From JABDQA01 sp963824415 (lineage in GTDB: Bacteria; Desulfobacterota; Desulfobulbia; Desulfobulbales; Desulfocapsaceae): a stretch of DNA of 64,000 bases. The notes beneath the pieces are model-generated. The model was not told the origin of the DNA. It made no database searches and was given only the letters and a program-made list of their open reading frames with translations. A program made the translations under genes and the position numbers. Within the stretch, counting starts at the first letter, position 1. The number at the start of each line of letters is the position of its first letter. Below are positions 33,921 to 43,886 of this stretch, in pieces. The stretch is from contig CAWGPM010000002.1 in assembly GCA_963824415.1 (NCBI GenBank), positions 124,001-188,000 of the forward strand, given 5' to 3'.

Positions 33921-35540
33921 ATGACAGCGTTGTTGATCGAAGACTGCGGGCTTATCGATTACCGCCAGGCCCAGCAGCGACAACTGGAACTGGTGGAGTT
34001 GCTGCATCGCGAGCCGCACCGGCCCGATCATGCTCTGATCCTGGAGCATCCCCCCGTCTTTACCCTTGGCCGCAACGGTTCAGCCGCCCATCTCGGGGTT
34101 GACGAGTCTTTTCTCGCCCAACAGGGTATTGAACTGCTGCGCGTGGAGCGCGGCGGCGAGGTTACCTATCACGGCCCGGGCCAACTGGTCTGCTATCCGA
34201 TTGTCAACCTGCGTCGGCTGGGACTCAGTGTGATCAACTACGTGGGGCTGCTGGAAACCGTGATGCTCGATGTGGCCGCTGCCTTTGGCCTCAACGCCGG
34301 ACGCGACCCGCGCAATCACGGGGTCTGGATTACGGGCCGCAAGCTTGGCAGCATCGGTATCGCGATCAGGCACTCAATCAGCTTTCATGGTCTTGCCCTG
34401 AATGTGAACCTCGATCTAAAACCCTATTCCTGGATCAATCCGTGCGGTCTGTCTGAAGTATCGATGACCTCGATGGCACGTGAATCCAAAAAGGCGATAG
34501 AGATCGATGAAGTCAAGCAAGTTCTGGGCGATACGCTCCGGCGCCAAATTCAGCAGGCGGCAGAGTCTGCGCAGGTTGGTAAATCTGATGCCGGAGAGCA
34601 TGGACAGACAAAACAAGCGGGTCAGCAAAACGGCAGTGCAGCTCGAGCCCAAAAAAAGAAAACGGGCAGATTGCCCCCGAAACCGCGATGGCTTAAGAAA
34701 CGGCTGCCCGCCGGACCCGGCTATGAGCGAACCCGACGCCTGGTCGGGGACTCCAGGCTGCATACGGTCTGCCGGGAGGCGCGCTGCCCGAACCAGTTCG
34801 AATGCTACACCAAGGGCACCGCGACCTTTATGATCATGGGGGATAGCTGTACCCGAAACTGCCGGTTCTGCGCAGTGGGCCATGGTATCCTGCAGCCGCT
34901 CGACCCGGGTGAGCCGGAGCGCATCGCTGCGGCGGTGGCCGAAATGGGGCTCGACTATGCGGTGCTCACCTCGGTGACCAGAGACGATCTGGCCGACGGC
35001 GGTGCCGCTCACTTCCTGCGTACCATCGAAGCGATACGCACCAGGTGTCCCGGAACGCTTGTGGAAGTGCTGATTTCCGATCTTCAGGGAAACGCGGACG
35101 CGCTGGAGCTGATATGTTCGGGGCGACCAGCGGTAATCAACCACAATATTGAAACGGTGCCTTCGCTCTATCCGCAGGTCCGGCCCCAGGCAATCTATCG
35201 CCGATCGCTGGAGCTGCTGGAACGCGTCAAGATATTCGATCCGGGGTTGACTACCAAATCGGGCCTGATGGTCGGGCTCGGTGAGGGCCGCGACGAACTG
35301 GTTCAGACCATGCGAGAGATACGGGAGGCCGGCTGCGATATCCTTACTCTTGGCCAGTACCTGCAGCCAACGCCCGGGCATCTTGCGGTCAAGCGCTTTG
35401 TTGAACCCGAAGCATTTGCTGAACTCAAAATTATTGCCCAGGACCTGGGCTTTGGTGCGGTGGCCTCCGGGCCCCACGTGCGCAGCTCCTACCGGGCGGG
35501 CCATCTGTATCGCTCGCTGAACGCACCGGTGTCAGTCTAG
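33921..35540 (+). CDS. LipB-LipA fusion: octanoyltransferase and lipoyl synthase in one protein
   Basis: One uninterrupted 539-residue frame holds two enzymes. Residues 1 to about 215 are LipB, with RGGEVTYHGPGQLVCYPIVN, Lys141 in GRKLGSIGI and catalytic Cys175 in INPCGLS. A charged linker of about 40 residues rich in Ala, Gln, Lys and Gly follows. Residues about 250 to 539 are LipA, with the auxiliary cluster cysteines Cys284, Cys289 and Cys295 (C-x4-C-x5-C), radical SAM cysteines Cys310, Cys314 and Cys317 (CTRNCRFC) and the C-terminal RSSYRAG. The protein would attach octanoate to GcvH and insert both sulfurs. No catalytic residue is missing. It ends the gcv operon, where the lipoyl substrate is made. 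Confidence 0.95.
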   Translation: MTALLIEDCGLIDYRQAQQRQLELVELLHREPHRPDHALILEHPPVFTLGRNGSAAHLGVDESFLAQQGIELLRVERGGEVTYHGPGQLVCYPIVNLRRLGLSVINYVGLLETVMLDVAAAFGLNAGRDPRNHGVWITGRKLGSIGIAIRHSISFHGLALNVNLDLKPYSWINPCGLSEVSMTSMARESKKAIEIDEVKQVLGDTLRRQIQQAAESAQVGKSDAGEHGQTKQAGQQNGSAARAQKKKTGRLPPKPRWLKKRLPAGPGYERTRRLVGDSRLHTVCREARCPNQFECYTKGTATFMIMGDSCTRNCRFCAVGHGILQPLDPGEPERIAAAVAEMGLDYAVLTSVTRDDLADGGAAHFLRTIEAIRTRCPGTLVEVLISDLQGNADALELICSGRPAVINHNIETVPSLYPQVRPQAIYRRSLELLERVKIFDPGLTTKSGLMVGLGEGRDELVQTMREIREAGCDILTLGQYLQPTPGHLAVKRFVEPEAFAELKIIAQDLGFGAVASGPHVRSSYRAGHLYRSLNAPVSV

Positions 35541-35671
35541 TATATTTCCAGTTGCCCTATCCATTTGAAAACTTTCATGCATGGTGTAGCATAAGGCAGC
35601 AGAGGGGCTGCACCATGACAGCGGTTGCAGATGGTGCCGACCATATTTCTAACGGGTAAAAGAGGATAGGC

Positions 35672-36562
35672 ATGACAGGGGGACTTTTTGCGATACTCGA
35701 CGATATTGCCACGCTGCTCGATGATGCGGCGGTAATGAGCAAGCTGGCCGCTAAGAAAACGGCCGGTATCCTGGGCGATGATCTGGCAGTCAATGCGGAG
35801 AAGGCCACCGGATTCAAGGCCTCGCGCGAGCTGCCGGTACTCTGGGCCATCACCAAGGGTTCATTCATTAACAAGCTGATCATTGTGCCGCTGGCCCTGC
35901 TGCTCAGTGCCTACGTCCCCTGGCTGATCGTCCCGATTCTGTTGATCGGCGGGGCGTATTTGAGCTTTGAAGGGGTCGAGAAAATTTACCATTTCTTTGC
36001 CCATCAGAAGCAGCATGAGGTTGCCGCAAAGAGTGCCGCAACTAGAGAGGAGTTGCTGAAAATAGAAAAAGACAAGATTCGCTCGGCGGTGCGTACCGAT
36101 TTTATCCTCTCCATCGAGATCGTGATGATCGCGCTGGGCACGGTGCTGGAGCAGGCGCTGGTGGTGCGGGTGATGGTGGTCAGTCTGATTGCGCTGCTGG
36201 CCACGGTCGGGGTCTATGGGGTGGTGGCACTGATCGTGCGGATGGACGATATGGGCTTTGCGCTGATCGGTTATGCCAAGAGGCTTTCGGGGGCAGGAGC
36301 CGGTCTGCTCAACTGGACGGGGGCTGCCCTGGTGGCGATGCTGCCCAGAGTCATTCGGGCGCTCGCGGCGATCGGCACAATCGCGATGCTGCTCGTTGGA
36401 GGCGGTATGTTCACCCACAATATCGATGCGCTGCACCATGCCTTTGATATGCTGCCGCTGTTTATCGTGAACCTGGCCATCGGGCTGGTGGTCGGCACGG
36501 TGCTGCTGGCCCTGATGAAACTGGCCGCCAGGATGCACAGCGGTAAAACCGCTCAGCCATGA
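35672..36562 (+). CDS. DUF808 (YedI-like) membrane protein
   Basis: The 296-residue protein matches DUF808: it opens FAILDDIATLLDDAAVMSKL and the following AKKTAGILGDDLAVNA, then has about six hydrophobic helices and a charged central section. The family is found widely in inner membranes and has no settled function. Its stop overlaps the start of the MutY-like gene (ATGA), suggesting a shared transcript. No features out of the ordinary. Confidence 0.92.
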   Translation: MTGGLFAILDDIATLLDDAAVMSKLAAKKTAGILGDDLAVNAEKATGFKASRELPVLWAITKGSFINKLIIVPLALLLSAYVPWLIVPILLIGGAYLSFEGVEKIYHFFAHQKQHEVAAKSAATREELLKIEKDKIRSAVRTDFILSIEIVMIALGTVLEQALVVRVMVVSLIALLATVGVYGVVALIVRMDDMGFALIGYAKRLSGAGAGLLNWTGAALVAMLPRVIRALAAIGTIAMLLVGGGMFTHNIDALHHAFDMLPLFIVNLAIGLVVGTVLLALMKLAARMHSGKTAQP

Positions 36563-37484
36563 CCATCGAACACACCAGTGAGGCAGGAAGCAGCTATCGC
36601 AATGAGCTGCCGGTGGATCATCTGGGCACCCTTGTCAGTCAGTGGCAGCCGCTGTTTGACAAGCACGGCGTCTGCGAAGAGACCCTGGCTGGATTTAGCT
36701 CGATTATCAAGCATCACTTCCTGCACTACGGTCGGCAGTTCAGCTGGCGCAGTGAGATAACGCCCTACCGGGTAGTAGTTTCGGAAATCATGCTCCAGCA
36801 GACCCAGACGAGCCGGGTGGAGCAGAAATTCGAGAAGTTCATCGAACGATTCAGCGGATTTGGACAACTGGCCAGAGCGCCGTTCAGCGAGGTTCTCGGG
36901 GCCTGGAAGGGACTTGGCTATAATCGCCGGGCCCGTTACCTGCATGATATTGCTGCGCTTGTGACCGAACAATATGGCGGTGAGTTGCCCGATGAGCCCG
37001 ATGATTCTGCAGCGCTTTCCTGGCATCGGCAGCGCAACTGCAGCCTCGATCTGCGTCTTTGCGTTCAACAAAGCCTATCCATTTGTTGAAACCAATATCA
37101 GAACCGTATATATCAATTTCTTTTTTTCCAAAGCCCAAAAAGTAGGCGATCCGCAAATTCTGGATCTGGTTGAGAAAACCATGGACCATAATGAACCGCG
37201 CCATTGGTTCTATGCGCTGATGGACTACGGGGTGATGCTCAAAAAAACGGTGGGCAACCTGAACCGGCAGAGCGCGGCAGTATACTACGCAGAGCCGTTT
37301 CGAAGGCTCGAATCGCCAGGTCCGGGGCAGGATTCTGCAGGCCCTTCTCGATGAAAAGACACTGTCGATCACTGAGCTGGCCAGCCACCTTGGTGAGAAC
37401 GAAGAGCGGGTCCTGGTGCTGGCCGGGGCACTGATCAGGGAGGGGTTGATCAAACAGCGGGGCGATCTGCTCACGCTGGCCTAG
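36559..37484 (+). pseudogene. HhH-GPD DNA glycosylase (MutY-like), interrupted by two frameshifts
   Basis: The gene reads in three successive frames. Frame one (from 36559) gives EITPYRVVVSEIMLQQTQTS and GAWKGLGYNRRARYLHD. Frame two gives the helix-hairpin-helix QRFPGIGSATAASIC and FVETNIRTVYI. Frame three gives QSRFEGSNRQVRGRIL and a C-terminal helical part ending at 37484. Removing one T near 37006 and one G near 37280 restores a single protein of about 307 residues. The position of the catalytic Asp in classical MutY is occupied by Glu (VETN), as in a MutY-like subgroup, and no iron-sulfur cysteines are present. Either a decayed gene or two sequence errors. Confidence 0.85.
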
Positions 37485-37526
37485 CCGCTTTTCAGCTATC
37501 GTGGTAACGTGGTGGCTTGGGCGAGT

Positions 37527-38656
37527 TCAGTTGTCCAGGGTCTCGACCTCTTTTTCGGCAAAGAACAGGTGCAGAAATAAGCAGAAGGAGATCAGTGCGG
37601 CAATACCGAAGATCAGGTTTGTCTTGCCCAGCGGCGCCAGAATCGTGATCACCAGCCAGTGAAAGAAGATCACCGCCCAGGAATTAAGCCTGAGCGGAAA
37701 ATCGTTCCAGCGCATCAGAATGAGCAGGCCGCTCAAGCTCCAGCCATACAGGGACAGATAGGCGTGAGAGGTGAGCAGCAGCCTGCCCCAGCTCTGGTAA
37801 AGCTGGGGATAATTTTTCAGCTCGATGTAAAAGATGCCGGTGATGCCGGTGAATACCAGAAAAAACATACCCGACAGCAGAAAGTATTTCTGCTGCACAT
37901 TGGTGCCCAGCAGCAGGAAAAAAGAGAAGATCAGCACTACGGTGATAAAAAGTAGTCGTGGCGATCGCGAATTTGGCGATCTGCATTTCAAAGATAATAA
38001 AAAGAAAGAAGATGATTACGCCAAGGTTAACCGTCCAGAAAAAGGCCTGCTTTACCTGCCGCAACCCGGGGCTGATATCTCTTCTGATAAATGAGAACAT
38101 CACCGACATGGTGATCAGCGAGACCGGAAACGAGTAGCCCAGAAAAAAGACATTGAGCGTCAGGTTCTTATAGGGCAGCCAGTGCAGCAGCGAGCTGTTC
38201 AGCAGTACGAAAGTGGCGATGAACAGGCTCAGCGACAGGCAGAGCACCGAGGCGTGATGGAACTTGTCAACCACCGATATTTTCGAGTCGAAGAGTTCGG
38301 CTGGAATCAGCGAAAAGGCCCGATGGCGAATTGTCTCGACCAGCAGTCCAAGGACAAAGGAGACTGCTGCCGCGGTGTAGTACATCTGAAAAAAGGCCAG
38401 TACTGCATAGAGCAGGCTGAGCGCCAGGAAGAGATAGCAGCGCCCGGACGGGAGCGGGCGTGTTCTCGGTGTGATACAGAATAATGAATCCGCCGGCGCA
38501 GAGGTTGAACAAAAAGATGTGCAGCCGCTCGAAATTGAGGTCCCAAACCTGGTCGGTAAAGCCAAACATAAAAGCGATGACCATCAGCGCCAGGATGATG
38601 AAACGCAGCCGCCGGTTCAGAAAAAACTGCTTGTTTATCGGTTGATCAATGCGCAT
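37527..38656 (-). pseudogene. Multi-pass membrane protein of unknown family, interrupted by two frameshifts
   Basis: Three frames follow one another on the minus strand. The first, from 38656, has RRLRFIILALMVIAFMFGF. The second has YLFLALSLLYAVLAFFQMYY and several further helices to about 37955. The third has LLFITVVLIFSFFLLLG through to 37527. Removing one G near 38447 and one T near 37950 joins them into a protein of about 376 residues with roughly ten transmembrane helices. I do not recognise the family. It begins nine bases after the dctM stop and so looks like the last gene of the TRAP operon. Decay and sequence error are both possible. Confidence 0.75.
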
Positions 38657-38664
38657 GGACTATC

Positions 38665-40320
38665 TTAGAGAAACACCGTGGTGATCTCCGGTACCAGCAG
38701 AATAAGCGCCAGGATGACAATCTGCATGCACATAAACGGCAGGAAGCCGCGGAAAATATCCGGAAGCGTAATGTGCGGCGGCGCCACCGATTTCAGGTAA
38801 AAGGCCGCCGGGCCAAAGGGCGGCGACAGAAAACTCACCTGCATATTGACGCAGAAAAGGATGCCGAACCAGACCTGCACCATGGTGGTGGAATCGAGGC
38901 CGCCGGTCAGGCCGAGTTCGTTTATTGGCAGCTTCAAAACGATTGGCAGGAACACCGGCATGACCAGCAGGACGATGCCGGTCCAGTCCATGAAGGCGCC
39001 CAAGAACAGGAAGATCACCATCATGATCAGAAGGACCCCCAGCGTAGGCAACTCATAGCCGACGATCAGATTGGCCACATAGGCCGGGCCGCCGGCAATG
39101 GTATAGGCGCCAGCCAAAGCAGTGGCTCCGAAGGTCACCCAGATGATCGTCCCTGTCGATTTGAAGGTCCGCATTGAGGCCTCGCGCAGCAGGGTGAGCG
39201 AGAATTCCTTGCGGATCCAGATCAGGATCAGCACCGCCAAAGAGCCCATGGCGGCAGCCTCTGTGATGCCGGTGATGCCTCCGTAAATCGAGCCGAGGAC
39301 AACGAAGACGATGAGCAGCGGCGCCACCATTCCCTTGCTCTTGGCCCAGGATTCTTTGGCCGCTCCGACGCCAACCAGCAGGAAGATATAAGCTGCGGCT
39401 AACGCTATGATGGCCGCGGATACCCACAGCACCGAATTGCCTATCAGGACGGTATTTTCGTTGATCATCTTAGGGTTAATTTTGGCCCCGACCTGGATGT
39501 AGATCCAGCGCAGGAAGACCACCGTCGCACCGGCACCGGCCAGCATGACCAGGATTGTCGGCCCGTATAGGAGCTTGTCCCTCACCGTCATCGCATCGGC
39601 CGACGGTTCGGGCAGCGGAGCCAGTTCAGGGTTCAGGCGGGTGCGCACCAGGATGTAGATGATATAGAGACCGGCCAGCATGAAACCGGGCAGAAAGGCG
39701 GCCTTGAACAAGGCGTGAATGGAGGTATCCGTGATCAGACCATAAAAGATCAGCACGATGGAAGGCGGGATCATCGTTCCCAGCGAGCCGGACGCGCAAA
39801 TGGTACCGATGGCAAGGTTCTGGTTGTAGCCAAGCCGGAGCATCTGCGGCAGGGCAATAAGGCCGAGCAGCACCACTTCACCGCCGATAATGCCCGACAT
39901 CGCTGCCATGACGATGGCCATCAGCGCCGTGACGACGGCAATGCCGCCCCGGGTTCGGGACAGCCAGGTATTCAGGCACGAGTACATGTCCCTAGCGATC
40001 CCGGAACGCTCCAGCAGGGTTGCCATGAAAATGAAAAGCGGTACCGAAATAAGCACATAGTTGGTGGTGATACCGTATAAACGCTGGGCGAGAATATTCA
40101 TTGGCCCGGTACCGAAAGACCTCGAAAGGATTCCGCTGCCAACCGTCCATTGGGCAAAATCAAAGCCGTAGATAAATGGATCGGTGACCAGGGTCGGCTC
40201 GAATTTCAGCACCATGACGACGACGGCCAGAAAGCCGGAAGCAAATCCAAGCGGCATGCCGATGGCCAGCAGAGTCAGCATGCCAATCATCAGAATGATC
40301 GAAATTGTTGCGATATCCAT
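38665..40320 (-). CDS. dctM: TRAP transporter large permease
   Basis: The 551-residue polytopic membrane protein is a DctM-type TRAP subunit. Segments such as IGTICASGSLGTMIPPSIVLIFY and FLGAFMDWTGIVLLVMPVFLPI are typical. It is longer than the common 425 residues, with an insert of several helices in the middle (about 240-330). This is the form seen in the so-called mannitol/chloroaromatic TRAP branch. It couples sodium or proton flow to uptake of an organic acid. It follows dctQ by nine bases. The frame is intact, unlike the neighbour at 37527. Confidence 0.92.
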   Translation of the reverse strand: MDIATISIILMIGMLTLLAIGMPLGFASGFLAVVVMVLKFEPTLVTDPFIYGFDFAQWTVGSGILSRSFGTGPMNILAQRLYGITTNYVLISVPLFIFMATLLERSGIARDMYSCLNTWLSRTRGGIAVVTALMAIVMAAMSGIIGGEVVLLGLIALPQMLRLGYNQNLAIGTICASGSLGTMIPPSIVLIFYGLITDTSIHALFKAAFLPGFMLAGLYIIYILVRTRLNPELAPLPEPSADAMTVRDKLLYGPTILVMLAGAGATVVFLRWIYIQVGAKINPKMINENTVLIGNSVLWVSAAIIALAAAYIFLLVGVGAAKESWAKSKGMVAPLLIVFVVLGSIYGGITGITEAAAMGSLAVLILIWIRKEFSLTLLREASMRTFKSTGTIIWVTFGATALAGAYTIAGGPAYVANLIVGYELPTLGVLLIMMVIFLFLGAFMDWTGIVLLVMPVFLPIVLKLPINELGLTGGLDSTTMVQVWFGILFCVNMQVSFLSPPFGPAAFYLKSVAPPHITLPDIFRGFLPFMCMQIVILALILLVPEITTVFL

Positions 40321-40329
40321 TATGAATTC

Positions 40330-41130
40330 CTAGGATTTCGGTTTTGGCGGGGTACCGGTCAGGATTTCCTCGGGAATGCCTGCCTGACCCTTAATAATTT
40401 CCACTTCTTCCTCAATCTCGTCCATTTCGCTGATTGGTATCGGCGTCTTATCGAAATCACGAATCAGGCCGTAAATCACCAGAAGCACCGCTCCCCCAAG
40501 AAAAACCCCGATGCCAATCTGCCATTTGAGCGGGACAACATGGCCTTCCGGTGGCACGATATAGAGCCGGTAGGCCGCCATCGAGGCCAACCCGATGATC
40601 ACGACACTGACGAAAAGATCGAAAAGTTTTCGTACCCATGGTGCAGCGGGCCAGTCCCTCACCAGATTTGAAACTGCCTGCAGCGCCAGGAAAAACATTA
40701 CGGTGAGGATCAGTGGCTTGTTAGTTGCTGGAATTGGTGGGTCAAAGGCAGTACCGAATGTTTCCCAGCGCCAGAATTTGGCCTTGGCCTCACCAAACCC
40801 ACCCCAGATAACGGCAAAGGCGAAAATGCCGACACAGACCGTGGAAAGTATGTCGAACACCCGTTTCAGCCAGAGCGGCACCATCTCGTAGATGATGAAT
40901 ATGCGGATATGACTGCGCTGCAGCATGGCGTAAAGGCCGGCTGACAGGTATATGCCGCCGGCAACCCATAACGACATCTCATTAACCCACAGTGTTGCCG
41001 CGGCAAAAAAATAGCGCATCACCACTTCGTAGAGAATGATAAGGACAATGAAAAACGGCGCCCACATGACGATACGGCTAAAACTGTGGGTCACCATATC
41101 GAGTGGGCCGGAACCCTGGTGCTCTTTCAT
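40330..41130 (-). CDS. dctQ: TRAP transporter small permease
   Basis: The 266-residue protein has the DctQ pattern: an N-terminal helix then VVMRYFFAAATLWVNEMSLW and further hydrophobic segments. It is longer than most DctQ proteins, matching the enlarged DctM. It has a soluble C-terminal tail rich in Glu and Ile. It lies between dctP and dctM; the 345-base gap to dctP contains a hairpin and an inverted repeat. Confidence 0.88.
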   Translation of the reverse strand: MKEHQGSGPLDMVTHSFSRIVMWAPFFIVLIILYEVVMRYFFAAATLWVNEMSLWVAGGIYLSAGLYAMLQRSHIRIFIIYEMVPLWLKRVFDILSTVCVGIFAFAVIWGGFGEAKAKFWRWETFGTAFDPPIPATNKPLILTVMFFLALQAVSNLVRDWPAAPWVRKLFDLFVSVVIIGLASMAAYRLYIVPPEGHVVPLKWQIGIGVFLGGAVLLVIYGLIRDFDKTPIPISEMDEIEEEVEIIKGQAGIPEEILTGTPPKPKS

Positions 41131-41475
41131 GTTTCCTATCCTGCTTTCTTGTTGATTGTTGTCCTATTTTTTTTGATCCTGCCGAAGCAGACCAGGTCTG
41201 CCTTTCAGGCTCATTGCGGTTGTGTCTTTTCATGCAACCCGCATCGTTGAGCGTCGATCATTGACCCGGGGAATCGGAAAACCACAGAAAGGAAGGTATG
41301 ACAGCAGTGTTTGCAGCGGCGCGGGATCACAAACAGCAGCGCTCCCGAGTAGCATCGACTTCTTGCATACCACTGGTCATTACCGACAAGGGCGGCTAAG
41401 GTTCTGGTTGATGGTCAATAAGGGTCAAGCTCTCCGAAGTTTGGGGGCACCGACAAGCGATGCCCCCGCTGCAGT
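41131..41475. other. Gap of about 345 bases between dctP and dctQ
   Basis: No convincing gene is seen here. It holds a 7-base inverted repeat with a one-base centre (GCAGACC at 41187-41193, GGTCTGC at 41195-41201) and, close to the dctP stop codon, the hairpin listed at 41443-41467. The gap is unusually long for two subunits of one transporter. Confidence 0.45.
41443..41467 (-). terminator. Hairpin after dctP, weak terminator candidate
   Basis: GGGGGCA (41443-41449) pairs with TGCCCCC (41461-41467) across an 11-base loop, nine bases after the dctP stop on the minus strand. No U-tract follows, so it may act as a 3' stabilising hairpin for the binding-protein transcript rather than a terminator. 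Confidence 0.5.
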
Positions 41476-42504
41476 CTAATTTGCCAGCCCGAGTTGTTTC
41501 AGGAATGCCTTGTGACTATCCACCAGCGCCTTCGCTTCGGGAGTAGTCGCAAACTCAGGCCAGGAAGCCAGAGCGGCATCGCGGAACTTCTGGCGCTCTT
41601 CGTCCGACCATGCATAAAGCGTAACGCCTTGCTCACGCAATTTCGCGGCAGCTTCATTGTTGCGTACCTCGTTCGCCAGAGCGGTGCGCAGCGCGAGCGA
41701 TTCCATAGCCACCTTCATAATAATTCTATGCTTTTCTGGCATCGCGTCCCAGACCGTCTTGTTGCAGGCCAGATGATCCGACGGCATGGAGTGAAAGCCC
41801 GGATAGGTGGCGTACTTGACGATGTCATATATGCCAAGGCCGGTGTTGTTGGCAAGGCTCGATGCGTCCGTACCATCGATGATACCTGATTCTAGTGCGG
41901 TGAAAATCTCGGTGAAATCCATGACGATTGGCTTGGCACCGAGCTTCTCGAAGATTTTGGTTTCCAGACCAGGTGGCGAACGGAATTTCCAGTCCTTCAA
42001 ATCTTCGGTGTTGCGGATCGGCTTCGATGAAGACAGCGACTCCTGGCCATAGACCCACCAGCCAATCAGTTCCATGCCGAACTGGTTGTAGAGTTTTTCT
42101 GCGGCTTCAAGACCACCACCGTAGTAGAGCCATGAGAGCTGCTGATAGGGTGAATCGTAACCGCCCATGATATCGCTGACAAACTGGAAGGCCGGGTTCT
42201 TGCCGGTCTGATAGGCGCCGCCGGTGAAATCGCAATCGAGAATACCGGTTGCAGCTGCGTCAAAGGTCTCGACCGTTTTGACGACAGAAGATGAGTAGAA
42301 AAGTTCCACCTGGATTTCGCCGCCGGACATTTTCTGAATATTGTCGACATATTCCGCTGCCAGTTTACCGGAAAGCTGTTCTGGGGCATAGTGTGTCTGG
42401 ATGCGTAATTTCGTCTCTTCAGCTGATACGGTTGACGCAGCAAGACACAATGTGGCCATTGCAGCACCGCCGATCAGCAGCGACTTTTTAAATGTGCTCC
42501 TCAT
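41476..42504 (-). CDS. dctP: TRAP transporter substrate-binding protein
   Basis: The 342-residue protein has a signal peptide (cleavage after SAE or near residue 29). It has the DctP fold with TKLRIQTHYAPEQLSGKLAA, KFRSPPGLETKIFEKLGAKP and the VMDFTEIFTALESGIIDGTD segment. It delivers an organic acid to DctQM in the periplasm. It follows the sugar-acid dehydratase-like gene by about 170 bases on the same strand, so its ligand is probably the acid that enzyme consumes. The ligand itself cannot be read from the sequence. Confidence 0.92.
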   Translation of the reverse strand: MRSTFKKSLLIGGAAMATLCLAASTVSAEETKLRIQTHYAPEQLSGKLAAEYVDNIQKMSGGEIQVELFYSSSVVKTVETFDAAATGILDCDFTGGAYQTGKNPAFQFVSDIMGGYDSPYQQLSWLYYGGGLEAAEKLYNQFGMELIGWWVYGQESLSSSKPIRNTEDLKDWKFRSPPGLETKIFEKLGAKPIVMDFTEIFTALESGIIDGTDASSLANNTGLGIYDIVKYATYPGFHSMPSDHLACNKTVWDAMPEKHRIIMKVAMESLALRTALANEVRNNEAAAKLREQGVTLYAWSDEERQKFRDAALASWPEFATTPEAKALVDSHKAFLKQLGLAN

Positions 42505-42674
42505 AAATCCCTCCTTTTATTGATTTTTATCCCTGATATCGGGATATTTTAAGGTGCTGCCAGATGATGGCAACGTTTGGAAAATAGACACAATTTTACT
42601 CGTACGGTCAACAGTTGTTTGGATGTGTATTTTCCGCTGTATCACAGGGCCGCAGAAGCTGTCGATACCAGGCT

Positions 42675-43886
42675 CTAGTAGATATCTTTCTGACTTATTC
42701 GCCGGACCACTGCATCAGGACGGCCGGAAAGATCGGGCAGCAATTCCATCCCGAGCCCGGGACCCTCCGGCGGGCGGACGTAACCGTTTTCCATGATCGG
42801 CAGCGTGGTGGCTACCTCGTTGAACCAGCCGCCGTTGTAGAAGGCACGGACACTTTCCTGGATCAGCCCGTTGGGCTCATGCACCGACATATGCGTTGCC
42901 GCCGTATAGATAATGGGACCGGTACAGTCGTGGGGGGCAAAGGGAAGATGATGGGCATGGGCCATCTGGGCGATGGCATGGGACTCGGTTATTCCGCCCA
43001 CCCAGCCGATATCGAGCATAACGATATCAACCGCCCTGGCCTCGATCAGATCGCTGAACCCCCAGCGTCCTGCAATGGTCTCGCTGGCGGTTACCGGACA
43101 CCGGGTCTGGGCCTTGAATTCACCGATGGTCGCCAGTCGATCCATACGGATGGGATCCTCGATCCAGAACAGATCGAATTCCTCCATCGCCCGCGATATC
43201 TTCACCGCCGTCGGCAGGTTCCATAACGAATGACATTCAAGCATAATGTCCATTTTATCACCCACCGCCGCACGGATCTTCTCGAAAGGTTTCATGGCTT
43301 GGCGCAGGTCGGGCGCAGAAATGTAGAGGCCGTCTGAGGCCTCGGCGAAGGGGTCGAGCGGCCAGATCTTCATCCCGGTGATCCCCTGCTCGAGCAGGCT
43401 CTGGGCCAGTTCGCCGGCTGAGTTAAGAAACGCATCGAGATCTTCATAGGGGCCAAGCTCACTCCCGGTCCCCCAATTGTCTGAAAGCTGTCCCTGGTTG
43501 GAGCGGATATAGCGATAGCCGGCGCAGGTGTTATAGGTTCTGACCCGTTCTCTGGTCAGGCCGCCGAGAAGCTGGTAAATCGGCTGGTTTGTTGCCTTCC
43601 CCCAGAGGTCCCAGAGACCAATATCGATGGCCGAGAGCCCTCTCATTTCGGCCCCGGAGCCTCGAATACCGCAGTAGCCCTGCATTTTCCGGTGCAGATA
43701 GGTGATGCGCAGCGGGTCCTGACCGATCAGCAGCGGGGCGGCGGTTTCGTGGATCCACGCCTCAACCGCCTGGGGGCCGAAAAAGGTCTCGCCCAGACCA
43801 ACCAGACCCTCGTCGGTCTCGATGAATACCCACAGGAGATTGCCAAATTCCCCGAGTCTCAAGGTTTCAAGTGCGGTTATCTGCAT
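42675..43886 (-). CDS. Enolase-superfamily (mandelate racemase/muconate lactonizing) enzyme, probable sugar-acid dehydratase
   Basis: The 403-residue protein has the enolase-superfamily layout. An N-terminal capping domain is followed by a barrel with MKIWPLDP, metal-ligand segments MLECHS, WIEDPI and TASETIAG, and a late HDCTGPI with a conserved His. These features suit the acid-sugar dehydratase branch rather than muconate cycloisomerases. It probably dehydrates an aldonic or uronic acid. It is transcribed with dctP, dctQ and dctM, which fits uptake and breakdown of the same compound. Substrate identity is open. Confidence 0.85.
   Translation of the reverse strand: MQITALETLRLGEFGNLLWVFIETDEGLVGLGETFFGPQAVEAWIHETAAPLLIGQDPLRITYLHRKMQGYCGIRGSGAEMRGLSAIDIGLWDLWGKATNQPIYQLLGGLTRERVRTYNTCAGYRYIRSNQGQLSDNWGTGSELGPYEDLDAFLNSAGELAQSLLEQGITGMKIWPLDPFAEASDGLYISAPDLRQAMKPFEKIRAAVGDKMDIMLECHSLWNLPTAVKISRAMEEFDLFWIEDPIRMDRLATIGEFKAQTRCPVTASETIAGRWGFSDLIEARAVDIVMLDIGWVGGITESHAIAQMAHAHHLPFAPHDCTGPIIYTAATHMSVHEPNGLIQESVRAFYNGGWFNEVATTLPIMENGYVRPPEGPGLGMELLPDLSGRPDAVVRRISQKDIY

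Noticed and set aside
34416..35504. 362-codon minus-strand open frame
   Set aside because: It is antisense to the LipA half of the fusion, whose cluster cysteines define the true frame.
41222..41479. 85-codon plus-strand frame in the dctP-dctQ gap
   Set aside because: It has no ribosome site, no family resemblance, and overlaps the dctP terminator hairpin and 3' end.
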